Positions 7,475 to 14,810 of a DNA stretch of 53,919 bases are shown piece after piece. The first letter of the stretch is position 1. Each line of letters starts with the position of its first letter. Location of the stretch: NCBI RefSeq assembly GCF_900156075.1, contig NZ_FTMM01000023.1, positions 1 to 53,919 of the forward strand. Direction: 5' to 3'. This stretch comes from Chryseobacterium sp. RU37D. GTDB taxonomy: Bacteria > Bacteroidota > Bacteroidia > Flavobacteriales > Weeksellaceae. The translations under genes and the position numbers were made by a program. The notes under the pieces are model-generated. The model saw only the letters and a list, made by a program, of their open reading frames with translations, was not told where the DNA came from and made no database searches.

Positions 7475-8401
7475 ATGAAAGTAACTGTAGTAGGTGCAGG
7501 CGCTGTAGGAGCAAGCTGTGCAGAATACATCGCTATGAAAAACTTCTGTTCAGAAGTAGTTTTAGTAGACATTAAAGAAGGATTTGCTGAAGGTAAAGCA
7601 ATGGATTTGATGCAGACAGCATCTCTTAACGGATTCGATACGAAAATTACCGGAACAACAGGAGATTACAGCAAAACTGCAGGTTCTCAGGTAGCTGTTA
7701 TTACTTCAGGGATTCCAAGAAAACCCGGAATGACAAGAGAGGAATTAATCGGTATCAACGCAGGTATCGTAAAAGAAGTTACCGAAAACTTAGTAAAACA
7801 TTCTCCGGATGTAATCATCATCGTGGTTTCTAACCCAATGGATACCATGGCTTATCTTGTACACAAAACTTCCGGTCTTCCTAAGCATAAGATCATCGGA
7901 ATGGGTGGTGCATTAGATTCTGCAAGATTCAAATACAGATTGGCTGAGGCATTGGAAGCTCCAATTTCTGATGTAGACGGTATGGTAATCGCTGCTCATA
8001 GTGACACAGGTATGCTTCCTTTATTGAGCAAAGCTACAAGAAACGGTGTTCCTGTAACTGAATTCCTTGATGCTGACCAACAAAAATATGTAATTGAAGA
8101 AACTAAAGTAGGGGGAGCTACTCTTACAAAATTATTAGGAACTTCTGCTTGGTATGCTCCAGGTGCAGCAGTTTCTGTAATGGTTCAGGCAATAGCTTGT
8201 GACCAAAAGAAAATGATCCCTTGTTCATTAATGCTTGAAGGTGAATACGGTCAAAACGACATTTGTCTTGGTGTTCCTGCGATCATTGGAAAAAATGGTG
8301 TGGAAAGCATTGTAAACGTTACCCTTACAGCTGAAGAACAATTGAAATTCGCCGAAGCCGCAAATGCAGTGAGAGAAGTGAATGGGGATCTGAAGTTCTA
8401 A
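7475..8401 (+). CDS. mdh: Malate dehydrogenase
   Basis: This 308-residue enzyme of the LDH/MDH superfamily interconverts malate and oxaloacetate with NAD in the TCA cycle. The Rossmann motif VGAGAVGASCAEY is at the N-terminus. The substrate-binding loop is IPRKPGMTREEL, with arginines flanking the active site as in malate-specific enzymes. The catalytic histidine lies in MVIAAHSDTGMLPL. The length and the GIPRKPG loop fit the bacterial LDH-like MDH class. The gene has its own promoter and is followed by two strong GC-rich hairpins. Confidence 0.96.
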   Translation: MKVTVVGAGAVGASCAEYIAMKNFCSEVVLVDIKEGFAEGKAMDLMQTASLNGFDTKITGTTGDYSKTAGSQVAVITSGIPRKPGMTREELIGINAGIVKEVTENLVKHSPDVIIIVVSNPMDTMAYLVHKTSGLPKHKIIGMGGALDSARFKYRLAEALEAPISDVDGMVIAAHSDTGMLPLLSKATRNGVPVTEFLDADQQKYVIEETKVGGATLTKLLGTSAWYAPGAAVSVMVQAIACDQKKMIPCSLMLEGEYGQNDICLGVPAIIGKNGVESIVNVTLTAEEQLKFAEAANAVREVNGDLKF

Positions 8402-8423
8402 TTGATTTAAACTTTAAATATTT

Positions 8424-8456
8424 AAAGAACCCGCGGCCAAAGGCCGCGGGTTCTTT
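8424..8456. terminator. GC-rich 15-bp perfect hairpin after mdh
   Basis: The arms 8424-8438 and 8442-8456 are exact complements around an AAA loop, with a core of CCGCGGCC. It lies 22 bp after the mdh stop and probably terminates mdh. The GC content is far above the surrounding DNA. Confidence 0.75.
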
Positions 8457-8459
8457 ATC

Positions 8460-8498
8460 AAGGGTTTCGGCGCGGCCTGAGGCCGCGCCGAAACCCTT
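8460..8498. repeat. Second GC-rich hairpin, 18-bp perfect stem
   Basis: The arms 8460-8477 and 8481-8498 are exact complements around TGA. It begins three bases after the first hairpin ends. Both share a GCGGCC/GGCCGC core, so they may be related palindromic repeat units rather than two independent terminators. Confidence 0.7.
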
Positions 8499-8569
8499 TC
8501 ATTGGTGAGAAATTTAGGAATATATTTGAAATTTAAATAAAATTTCACATACCCAAATTTCAAAACCCT

Positions 8570-8577
8570 TACCTTTG
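8570..8577 (+). promoter_or_regulatory. -7 box of pafA
   Basis: TACCTTTG at 8570-8577 is a perfect TAnnTTTG element 21 bp before the ATG. A second match, TATATTTG, lies at 8521-8528 with a TTG 16 bp upstream. No array of TTAA half-sites like that at 38311 is seen here. Confidence 0.45.
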
Positions 8578-8598
8578 TTGACAATAAAATTTTATTGA

Positions 8599-10245
8599 AT
8601 GTTTAGGAAAATTTCAATTGCGACGGTTACTTTTTTGTCCGTAATTATTATCAATGCACAGAAGAAAAGAAATTTACAGTTAGAAAGACCAAAATTAGTG
8701 GTAGGTTTGGTAGTAGACCAAATGAGGTGGGATTATCTGTACCGCTTTTACAACAAATATGGTAACGATGGTTTCAAAAGGCTTTTGAATACAGGATATT
8801 CTTTGAATAATGTTCATATTCCTTATGTTCCAACGGTTACGGCTTTGGGGCATACTTGTATTTATACGGGTTCGGTTCCTGCAATTCACGGGATTGCCGG
8901 TAACGACTGGACTGATAAGGAAACAGGGCAAAACGTATATTGCACGACAGACGAAAGTGTAAAACCGGTTGGAACAACAAATGCAAAAGTAGGAAGCCAT
9001 TCTCCGAAAAATCTTTGGTCGACCACAGTTTCTGATGAGTTGAGACTGGCAACAAATTTCCAGGGTAAAGTCATTGGAGTTTCTTTGAAAGACCGTGCTT
9101 CGATTTTACCGGCGGGGCATACACCAAACGGAGCTTTTTGGTTTGACGATTCTACAGGAGATTTCATTACGAGTACTTGGTATATGAATGATCTACCGCA
9201 ATGGCTAAAATCTTTCAACTCTCAGAATTTACCTGATAAATTGGTGGCAAATGGCTGGAATACGTTACTTCCAATTAATCAATATACAGAAAGCGCACCA
9301 GACAATTCGCCTTGGGAAGGGCTTTTAGGGAGCGCAAAAACTCCGACTTTCCCTTACAGTAACTTAGCTGCTGATTATCATGCTAAAAAAGACAATATTC
9401 GTTACACACCATTTGGAAATACCTTGTCTTTGAAGTTGGCTGAAGCAGCTTTAGAAGGTGAAAAATTGGGTAGTGACGATATTGTAGATATGTTGGCGAT
9501 CAATTTAGCTTCTACGGATTATGCAGGTCATAAATTTGGTCCGAATTCCATTGAGGTTGAAGATGTTTATTTAAGATTGGATCAGGATCTGGCTCAATTT
9601 TTTAATTATTTAGATTCTAAAGTTGGAAAAGGACAATACACTGTTTTCCTTTCTGCAGATCACGGCGGAGCACATTCTGTAGGATTTTTACAAGAACATA
9701 AAATCACTACCGGTTTCTTCGGAGAAGGAATTGATAAAAGTATTAACCAAAAATTGAAAGATAAATTCGGAGTTGATAAGCTGATCAATGCTGTAGATAA
9801 CTATCAGATTTATTTTGATAGAAAGCTGTTGGCTGACAATAAGATAGAGCTGGATGCTGTAAGGGATTTCACTATTAAGGAATTAGAAAAAAATCCCATG
9901 GTTCTATATGCGGTTTCAGTGGAAAAAGTGCAGGAATCTACTATTCCGGAGCCTATAAAACAGAGAATTATTAACGGAATTAATAGACAGAGAAGTGGAG
10001 ATATCCAATTGATTTCCCACGATTCTATGCTGCCTCCATATTCAAAAACGGGAACTACTCATAGTGTTTGGAATTCATATGATTCGCATATTCCATTGAT
10101 TTTTATGGGATGGGGAATCCAGCATGGGGAAAGCAGCAAGCCGTATTATATGACGGATATTGCACCGACGGTGTCTTCATTATTAAAAATCCAGTTTCCA
10201 AGTGGAAATGTAGGAAATCCGATCTCGGAAGTAATTGGAAAGTAA
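8599..10245 (+). CDS. pafA: PafA-type alkaline phosphatase
   Basis: This 548-residue exported enzyme hydrolyses phosphate monoesters. It has a signal peptide (about 1-20). The nucleophile is T81 in PYVPTVTALGH. Other residues line up with the characterised Elizabethkingia meningoseptica PafA at a constant offset of two: D40, N102 (AGNDW), K164 and R166 (SLKDRAS). Metal ligands follow in STDYAGHKFGP, SADHGG and THSVW. A threonine nucleophile and K/R pair distinguish it from PhoA. It is monocistronic, in the periplasm or on the cell surface. In relatives this activity is not always repressed by phosphate. Confidence 0.95.
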   Translation: MFRKISIATVTFLSVIIINAQKKRNLQLERPKLVVGLVVDQMRWDYLYRFYNKYGNDGFKRLLNTGYSLNNVHIPYVPTVTALGHTCIYTGSVPAIHGIAGNDWTDKETGQNVYCTTDESVKPVGTTNAKVGSHSPKNLWSTTVSDELRLATNFQGKVIGVSLKDRASILPAGHTPNGAFWFDDSTGDFITSTWYMNDLPQWLKSFNSQNLPDKLVANGWNTLLPINQYTESAPDNSPWEGLLGSAKTPTFPYSNLAADYHAKKDNIRYTPFGNTLSLKLAEAALEGEKLGSDDIVDMLAINLASTDYAGHKFGPNSIEVEDVYLRLDQDLAQFFNYLDSKVGKGQYTVFLSADHGGAHSVGFLQEHKITTGFFGEGIDKSINQKLKDKFGVDKLINAVDNYQIYFDRKLLADNKIELDAVRDFTIKELEKNPMVLYAVSVEKVQESTIPEPIKQRIINGINRQRSGDIQLISHDSMLPPYSKTGTTHSVWNSYDSHIPLIFMGWGIQHGESSKPYYMTDIAPTVSSLLKIQFPSGNVGNPISEVIGK

Positions 10246-10280
10246 TTATAGACATTAACTATTGATGATTTTTTAGATTT

Positions 10281-10472
10281 TTACTTTTCATCAAGATTTC
10301 CTTTGTTATATCTGGTTGATGGAATTGAGCTCATCTTGCGTAATTTCCTGCTTCTGCTTATAAAGTTATGCCAGATCTCCAGTGCAAAGGTTTCCAGGCT
10401 TTTTGCTTTATTTTTCTTTGTATAGCTGATAGATTGTAAAAAGAATTCCCTTGATTTATTGTTTTGATTCAA
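10281..10472 (-). CDS. Possible small protein or remnant
   Basis: This is a 63-residue frame with basic, helical composition (WHNFISRSRKLRKM) ending in YNKGNLDEK. It has no ATG: the only candidate start is TTG at 472 in the 10.4-kb region (position 10472), and the frame stays open for some codons upstream without an ATG before a stop. I do not recognise it. It lies in a 437-bp gap between pafA and a convergent surface-protein gene. It may be a decayed gene. Confidence 0.25.
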   Translation of the reverse strand: MNQNNKSREFFLQSISYTKKNKAKSLETFALEIWHNFISRSRKLRKMSSIPSTRYNKGNLDEK

Positions 10473-10623
10473 ATTAAGATAGCAATATTCAGATTGATGT
10501 TTGGTTTTTATTCAAGGGAATTATATGTGACAGTTTTTCCGTGAAAGGGAAGTTTTGCTGAATTTTAAATTCATAAGAGAGTAAATAAATTAGACAACAC
10601 CCGCTTAAATGAACTTACACCAA

Positions 10624-10650
10624 AAAACCCACAGAATTTCTGCGGGTTTC
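10624..10650 (-). terminator. Terminator of the surface-protein gene
   Basis: A 12-bp stem (AAACCCGCAGAA with TTCTGTGGGTTT in the leftward RNA) contains one G-U pair that would be a mismatch on the other strand. It is followed by a run of six T residues, which marks it as acting on the minus strand. Confidence 0.7.
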
Positions 10651-10682
10651 ATAATAATAGGGGCAAAATAATGAAAAAATAT

Positions 10683-11474
10683 TTATTTTGTAGGGGTTGC
10701 CATGACCTGTAACTGATCTGAGCCGCCACTTCCAAAAGTAAGTTTAAAGCCTGTATCACTTGCTCCACCACCTTTTAAAGCCACCGTATAGGTTCCTGCT
10801 GGTAAAAGCAATATACTTCTGGGAACAAGATAAAAATAATCGCTTATGATATTCCCGTTGGTAGAAGAGGTATTGGTATAAGATAATGATGATGCCCCGA
10901 AATGCGAGTTGGTAGGAATTCCTGAGGGAGCGCTGGTAAATATAAAAAATGCCTTGGCCAGCTTCACAGAGCTGTCCGTCAATGGTGATCCATTGCTTTT
11001 GGTAAATTCTGCAGTCACATTAGCATTAAATTCTACAATAGATTCTCTGTCTAATGTAAAACTGGGTAATGTGAGCAATGTGGTATCTACAAAGCTGCTT
11101 TGATCGGGTACAGTAAGGCTTTTGGATGAGATCTGATCAGTAATGCTTCCTCCAGCAATCATTCTTATTTCACGGGCTGTGGTTTTTCTCATCCATTTCG
11201 TACCGTCATTGTAATATTCTCCGGGATAAACTGCATTGGGAGCAGAAGATGTATTGGTAGCAGTATTATAGACTGTCATTCCTGCAATATGTGCTGCGAG
11301 GGGAGATGCATTATTTGTTGATGTTAATGCTACTCTCGGAAGAATTAAACCTTTATTGCTGCTGCTGAGCTCTAGAACAGCGTTGGTATTAGGTGAAGCA
11401 GTACCTATTCCTACCTGACCACTATAAATTGAAAAATTTAGTATAAATACCAAATAAAGTATATTTTTTATCAT
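10683..11474 (-). CDS. Secreted surface protein with VGIGT/LEL/LPR head module
   Basis: This 263-residue protein has a signal peptide (about 1-19). The mature N-terminus QVGIGTASPNTNAVLELSSS, followed by NKGLILPRVAL, is a module seen at the start of many flavobacterial cell-surface proteins. The same layout occurs in the protein at 42523 (QVGINVENPHVSSALEISS). The rest is rich in T, S, G and N and is predicted to be beta-structured. The function is unknown; an adhesin or sheath role is only a guess. About 290 bp of extremely AT-rich DNA lies upstream and a clear terminator downstream. Confidence 0.7.
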   Translation of the reverse strand: MIKNILYLVFILNFSIYSGQVGIGTASPNTNAVLELSSSNKGLILPRVALTSTNNASPLAAHIAGMTVYNTATNTSSAPNAVYPGEYYNDGTKWMRKTTAREIRMIAGGSITDQISSKSLTVPDQSSFVDTTLLTLPSFTLDRESIVEFNANVTAEFTKSNGSPLTDSSVKLAKAFFIFTSAPSGIPTNSHFGASSLSYTNTSSTNGNIISDYFYLVPRSILLLPAGTYTVALKGGGASDTGFKLTFGSGGSDQLQVMATPTK

Positions 11475-11720
11475 ATCCTTAGTTTTAATTATGATAAAAA
11501 TATAAATTATTTTTGTTTTTATTAATAATTATTTTAAATTTTTCATTGATATTTTATATAATGTTTATTTTCATTGATATTTTATTGTTAATTTAACAAT
11601 ATTATTCCAAATTTATTTCTATTAAAATATTTAAATAAAGAAAAAAAAATATTAATATTAATAATTCTCTTGTTTTTAATAATTTATTGTTTGAATAATA
11701 TTATTATTTTTTTGAAACAT
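11475..11720. other. Extremely AT-rich upstream region with an 18-bp direct repeat
   Basis: There is no gene here. The DNA is nearly all A and T. An 18-bp sequence (TTTTCATTGATATTTTAT) occurs twice, at 11540-11557 and 11568-11585, 28 bp apart start to start. It lies 65-110 bp upstream of the leftward surface-protein gene, so it may be a regulator-binding pair. Confidence 0.5.
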
Positions 11721-11745
11721 AAAAAAACTGCCTTTAAAGCAGCTA
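11721..11745 (-). terminator. Terminator of the barnase-barstar genes
   Basis: The leftward RNA reads AGCTGC, TTTAAA, GGCAGT, then seven T residues. This forms a short hairpin with a U-tract just after the barstar stop codon. Confidence 0.65.
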
Positions 11746-11767
11746 CACATTTTTAATTTTGATTAGT

Positions 11768-12067
11768 TTATTCTTCATTATCCTCCTCATCTTCATATTG
11801 TTCAAGAAAATATGTGAAAGTAAAATCATCCATTTCATCTTCGGCATCTTCCAGAGTAGTTAAGAGATCTTCAAAAATTTCCAGTTGATCTACTGTCATA
11901 TTTACAAATTCTATATGAAGAGGCATTTCCACACCGCCAGTAATGAAATCAGAAAGCGCATCCAGATTGTCTCCAAAATGGTCCGGAAGCGGAAGTTTTT
12001 CTTTTAGTTGAGTATAAAAGTCTTCATAATCTCCAATATCAGTAAAATCTATATATATTGTTTTCAT
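11768..12067 (-). CDS. Barstar-family ribonuclease inhibitor
   Basis: This 99-residue acidic protein of the barstar family (PF01337) opens with the strand MKTIYIDFTDIGDYEDFYTQ. The inhibitory helix region contains HFGDNLDALSDFITGG, the most conserved part of the family, where aspartates block the nuclease active site. The C-terminal tail is unusually acidic (EQYEDEEDNEE). It lies 84 bp downstream of the barnase-like gene on the same strand, so the pair is an enzyme-inhibitor module. It is cytoplasmic and should protect the cell from nuclease that has not been exported. Confidence 0.92.
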   Translation of the reverse strand: MKTIYIDFTDIGDYEDFYTQLKEKLPLPDHFGDNLDALSDFITGGVEMPLHIEFVNMTVDQLEIFEDLLTTLEDAEDEMDDFTFTYFLEQYEDEEDNEE

Positions 12068-12151
12068 AATTTAATTTGTTAAATGACAATCAGCTAATAA
12101 TTATTTAGCAAACCATTAATCCATTAATAGCAGATTGTTGTTTTTAATAAG

Positions 12152-12646
12152 TTACTGTTTTTCAAAAGTTTTATAATGGTCTTTAGTGAGATAAACGTCA
12201 CCGTTTTTTGTGAAAATGATCCGGTCGGCATTTCTGTTTCCGCAATTGTAATTGACATCGGCTTCAAAATATTTTCCTCTTTGTGGCAGACCTCTTTCTC
12301 TGTTACTAAATCTGTCACCTCCAATTGCATGTCCCGGTAAAACCTCGCAAAGGTTACCTTTTGAAGGATTCCAGCCTTTCTGCCTGGCTTCGTTTTTTGT
12401 TATATAATAATCAGGAAGCTGGCGATGTTGCTTTACATAATCAATCACAGTTTTCTCCTGAGTGAGCTCACCAATGCTTGGCTGAGCGGAAAAGCTTGAA
12501 TGACCGTTGTTGCTATATTCAACATCAGGTTTTTTGTTTGGATCTGAACTCTTTTCTGCAATAAAATTCTTGTAAATATACATTATGGACATCCCAAAAA
12601 GAAGTCCTAAACAAATGAAAAAGACTGATTTTATTTTACCATTCAT
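12152..12646 (-). CDS. Membrane-anchored barnase-type ribonuclease
   Basis: This 164-residue protein has an N-terminal hydrophobic helix (about 7-27, VFFICLGLLFGMSIMYIY), a linker, and a C-terminal ribonuclease domain. Catalytic residues E128 (YFEADVNY), R142 (NADRII) and H157 (KDHYKTF) have exactly the 14- and 15-residue spacings of barnase E73, R87 and H102. It should cleave RNA as a general acid-base nuclease. The helix may be an uncleaved anchor or a signal peptide. The inhibitor gene follows immediately. Targets and regulation are unknown. An inverted repeat of the TGTAACAATGTAACA type occupies its upstream region. Confidence 0.9.
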   Translation of the reverse strand: MNGKIKSVFFICLGLLFGMSIMYIYKNFIAEKSSDPNKKPDVEYSNNGHSSFSAQPSIGELTQEKTVIDYVKQHRQLPDYYITKNEARQKGWNPSKGNLCEVLPGHAIGGDRFSNRERGLPQRGKYFEADVNYNCGNRNADRIIFTKNGDVYLTKDHYKTFEKQ

Positions 12647-12659
12647 AAATTAAATTTAA

Positions 12660-12712
12660 AATGTAACAATGTAACAATAATTGATAAACGGGTAAATTGT
12701 AACATCGTTACA
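12660..12712. repeat. TGTAACAATGTAACA-type inverted repeat, copy 1
   Basis: The left part (AATGTAACAATGTAACAAT) and the right part (ATTGTAACATCGTTACATT) form an imperfect palindrome filling the gap between the barnase start and the nadE stop. A related element lies at 16219-16300. Confidence 0.6.
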
Positions 12713-13507
12713 TTAATTATTTCTCCATTCCTCAGGAATATCACAGATCGGTATGGGCACCATCTTATGTTTGGCCGCTTTGTGCATTCTATCAAAAATC
12801 ATGAAAACCTCTTTATCCCGGCCTTCGTAATCTTCAATGGCTTTTTTACCGTATTCTTTTTGGATTTTTTCTAATTCCGGGTATGTAGCACCGATCTGGT
12901 CTTCATCAGTTCTGTCCGCATCCCAAAGCCCGTCTGTCGGGATTGCATTTTGGATGCTTTCAATCAGGTTTAAAGCTTTTGCCAGTTCATAAACTTCAGT
13001 TTTATAAAGGTCGGCTATTGGAGAAACATCAACTCCGCCATCTCCGTATTTTGTATAAAACCCAATCCCAAAATCTTCTACTTTGTTCCCTGTTCCGCAA
13101 ACCAACAGCCCGTGAAGCTGTCCGAAATAATATAAGCTCAGCATTCTGAAACGTGATCTGGTATTTGCCAAGGCCAGATTATTGCTCCATCTTCCCTCTA
13201 CATGGTCGTGTACAACGTTTTCGAAAGTTTCAAAAACAGACGTTAGATTAATTGTTTTTGACTGAACATTCGGGAACCTTTTTTTCAGGTCCTCCATGTG
13301 ATCTTGAGCGCGGTTTACCTGGTCTGCTTTCTGGCGGATCGGCATTTCCAAAAGTAAAACCTCAAGCCCGGTCATTGCACAAAGTGTAGAAACCACTCCT
13401 GAATCTACTCCCCCCGAAACCCCTATTACATAACCTTTTACATTTGCTTTCACTGCGTAATTTTTCAGCCAGCTTACAATATAATTTATCACTTTTTTTG
13501 TCTGCAT
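12713..13507 (-). CDS. nadE: NAD(+) synthase
   Basis: This 264-residue enzyme adenylates and amidates nicotinate adenine dinucleotide to NAD, the last step of NAD biosynthesis. The ATP pyrophosphatase P-loop is VIGVSGGVDSGVVS near residue 27. GTGNKVEDFGIGFYTKYGDG is the substrate and ATP-binding loop typical of NadE. There is no N-terminal glutaminase domain, so it is probably the ammonia-dependent form. It points away from gldB, with two small genes between them. Its upstream neighbour on the same strand is an acetyltransferase. Confidence 0.94.
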   Translation of the reverse strand: MQTKKVINYIVSWLKNYAVKANVKGYVIGVSGGVDSGVVSTLCAMTGLEVLLLEMPIRQKADQVNRAQDHMEDLKKRFPNVQSKTINLTSVFETFENVVHDHVEGRWSNNLALANTRSRFRMLSLYYFGQLHGLLVCGTGNKVEDFGIGFYTKYGDGGVDVSPIADLYKTEVYELAKALNLIESIQNAIPTDGLWDADRTDEDQIGATYPELEKIQKEYGKKAIEDYEGRDKEVFMIFDRMHKAAKHKMVPIPICDIPEEWRNN

Positions 13508-13566
13508 TGCTTATATTTTTTAATCAGATTAATAAAGAAGCTCAAAATTAATGTTTTGATTGTTCT

Positions 13567-14091
13567 TTAAAGAAAATTTTTACGTTTTAATTCGTACCAG
13601 TAACAAATTCCGTCAGGTTCTGTGAATTCGCCTGTTTTTTCAAAACCTAATTTTTTCAGAATATGGTTGGAACCTGCATTTTCAGAATGGGCATGGGCAT
13701 AAATTACATCAATATTCATATCTTTAAAACCAAAATCCAGCGAAGCTTTTGCCGATTCAAAGGCATATCCTTTTCCCCAGAATTCGGGGAGAAAACGATA
13801 TCCCAGATCATAAACATTTTTATAGCCATTGATTTCCTGAGTTAATAATTTTAATCCGCTCCAGCCGATCAGAAGGCCGCTTTCCTTTTCAATTACGGCA
13901 AGTCTTCCTACGCCATTGTCTTGGTATTGCTGGCTAATCATTTTAATAATATGTAAAGACTCTTGAATATCAGTCACGGGTGGAACTCCAATATATTTCA
14001 TTACATCAGGATTCGAATCCAGGAGGAACATACGTTTGGAACCTGTTTCTTCGAAATGTCTTAAGATGAGGTTTTTAGTTGTTATTTTCAT
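13567..14091 (-). CDS. GNAT-family N-acetyltransferase (RimJ/RimL type)
   Basis: This 174-residue protein opens MKITTKNLILRHFEETGSKR, the usual first strand of RimJ/RimL-like acetyltransferases. The acetyl-CoA region is LGYRFLPEFWGKGYAFESAK. It ends with NHILKKLGFEKTGEF, a typical C-terminal motif. It transfers acetyl groups from acetyl-CoA to an unknown amine. Its start codon overlaps the end of the LRR-protein gene by 17 bp, so the two are co-transcribed. Confidence 0.85.
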   Translation of the reverse strand: MKITTKNLILRHFEETGSKRMFLLDSNPDVMKYIGVPPVTDIQESLHIIKMISQQYQDNGVGRLAVIEKESGLLIGWSGLKLLTQEINGYKNVYDLGYRFLPEFWGKGYAFESAKASLDFGFKDMNIDVIYAHAHSENAGSNHILKKLGFEKTGEFTEPDGICYWYELKRKNFL

Positions 14092-14755
14092 TGCCTGGTT
14101 TTTTTGGCATCGTAGAGCTTGAAGGAATTGCTGCTGCAGGATTGGTAGTTATTTTTCCTCTTTTGACATCTGCCACATTTAGCGGATTATGATTGATGTC
14201 TAAATTCTCCAGATTAGGGTTTTGTGAAACATCAAGCTTTTTGATCTGATTATTTTCAAGATTCAGGATAATTAGTTTTTTAAGTGCACTCACATCAATG
14301 TTCTGCAGAGTGTTTGATGCTAAATGCAGTTCGTTGATTTCCGGAGTATTGCTTAATGAGATTTGGGTAAGCTTGTTGCCGTTAAGATATAAAGATTTAA
14401 GGCTTTTAAGGTTTTCAGCTTTGAAAGTTAGAAGATTGCACGCTTCACAGGAAAATAGAGTAAGAAATTCCAAATTCTTAAGATCAATTCCTATCATGAT
14501 GGATCCATCGAGAACAACGGTCTGTACATTTTTAAAAAGGTTAATGTCTTCAGCAGACCGCACCTGTATTTTATTGGAAACAAATAGGTTAACTACTTTG
14601 TCGGCTTCATTCTGATCGATTGCCCCATCTCGGTTAGTATCAAAATTAGCAATAACAGCCTTTTCGAAATTTTTATCTGTAAAAGTGAGCTTTTGCGCAC
14701 TGAAATATGAAATCGCCAATAAAAAAGTAAGGGTTGTAAATATTTTTTTTTTCAT
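14075..14755 (-). CDS. Secreted leucine-rich-repeat protein with an EF-hand-like loop
   Basis: This 226-residue protein has a signal peptide (about 1-20, ending YFSAQ). A calcium-binding-type loop, DTNRDGAIDQNEAD, lies near residue 38. About five leucine-rich repeats follow (for example LKSLYLNGNKLTQISL and LIILNLENNQIKKLDV), then a Pro/Ser-rich tail with PKKPGNENNN. The loop has D, N, D, I, D, E at the standard positions, resembling a dockerin or EF-hand. LRR proteins usually mediate protein binding. It is likely secreted or on the cell surface; the partner is unknown. It is divergent from gldB across 55 bp. Confidence 0.75.
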   Translation of the reverse strand: MKKKIFTTLTFLLAISYFSAQKLTFTDKNFEKAVIANFDTNRDGAIDQNEADKVVNLFVSNKIQVRSAEDINLFKNVQTVVLDGSIMIGIDLKNLEFLTLFSCEACNLLTFKAENLKSLKSLYLNGNKLTQISLSNTPEINELHLASNTLQNIDVSALKKLIILNLENNQIKKLDVSQNPNLENLDINHNPLNVADVKRGKITTNPAAAIPSSSTMPKKPGNENNN

Positions 14756-14810
14756 TATTAAATTGTCTTTAAATCGTTATTTTTGTAAACATTTAATTTC
14801 ATGTAAAAAT

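Noticed and set aside
8570..8598. Pho-box-like site upstream of pafA
   Set aside because: No TTAA repeats at 11-bp spacing occur there, unlike at 38311-38400. A shared regulon could not be supported from sequence.
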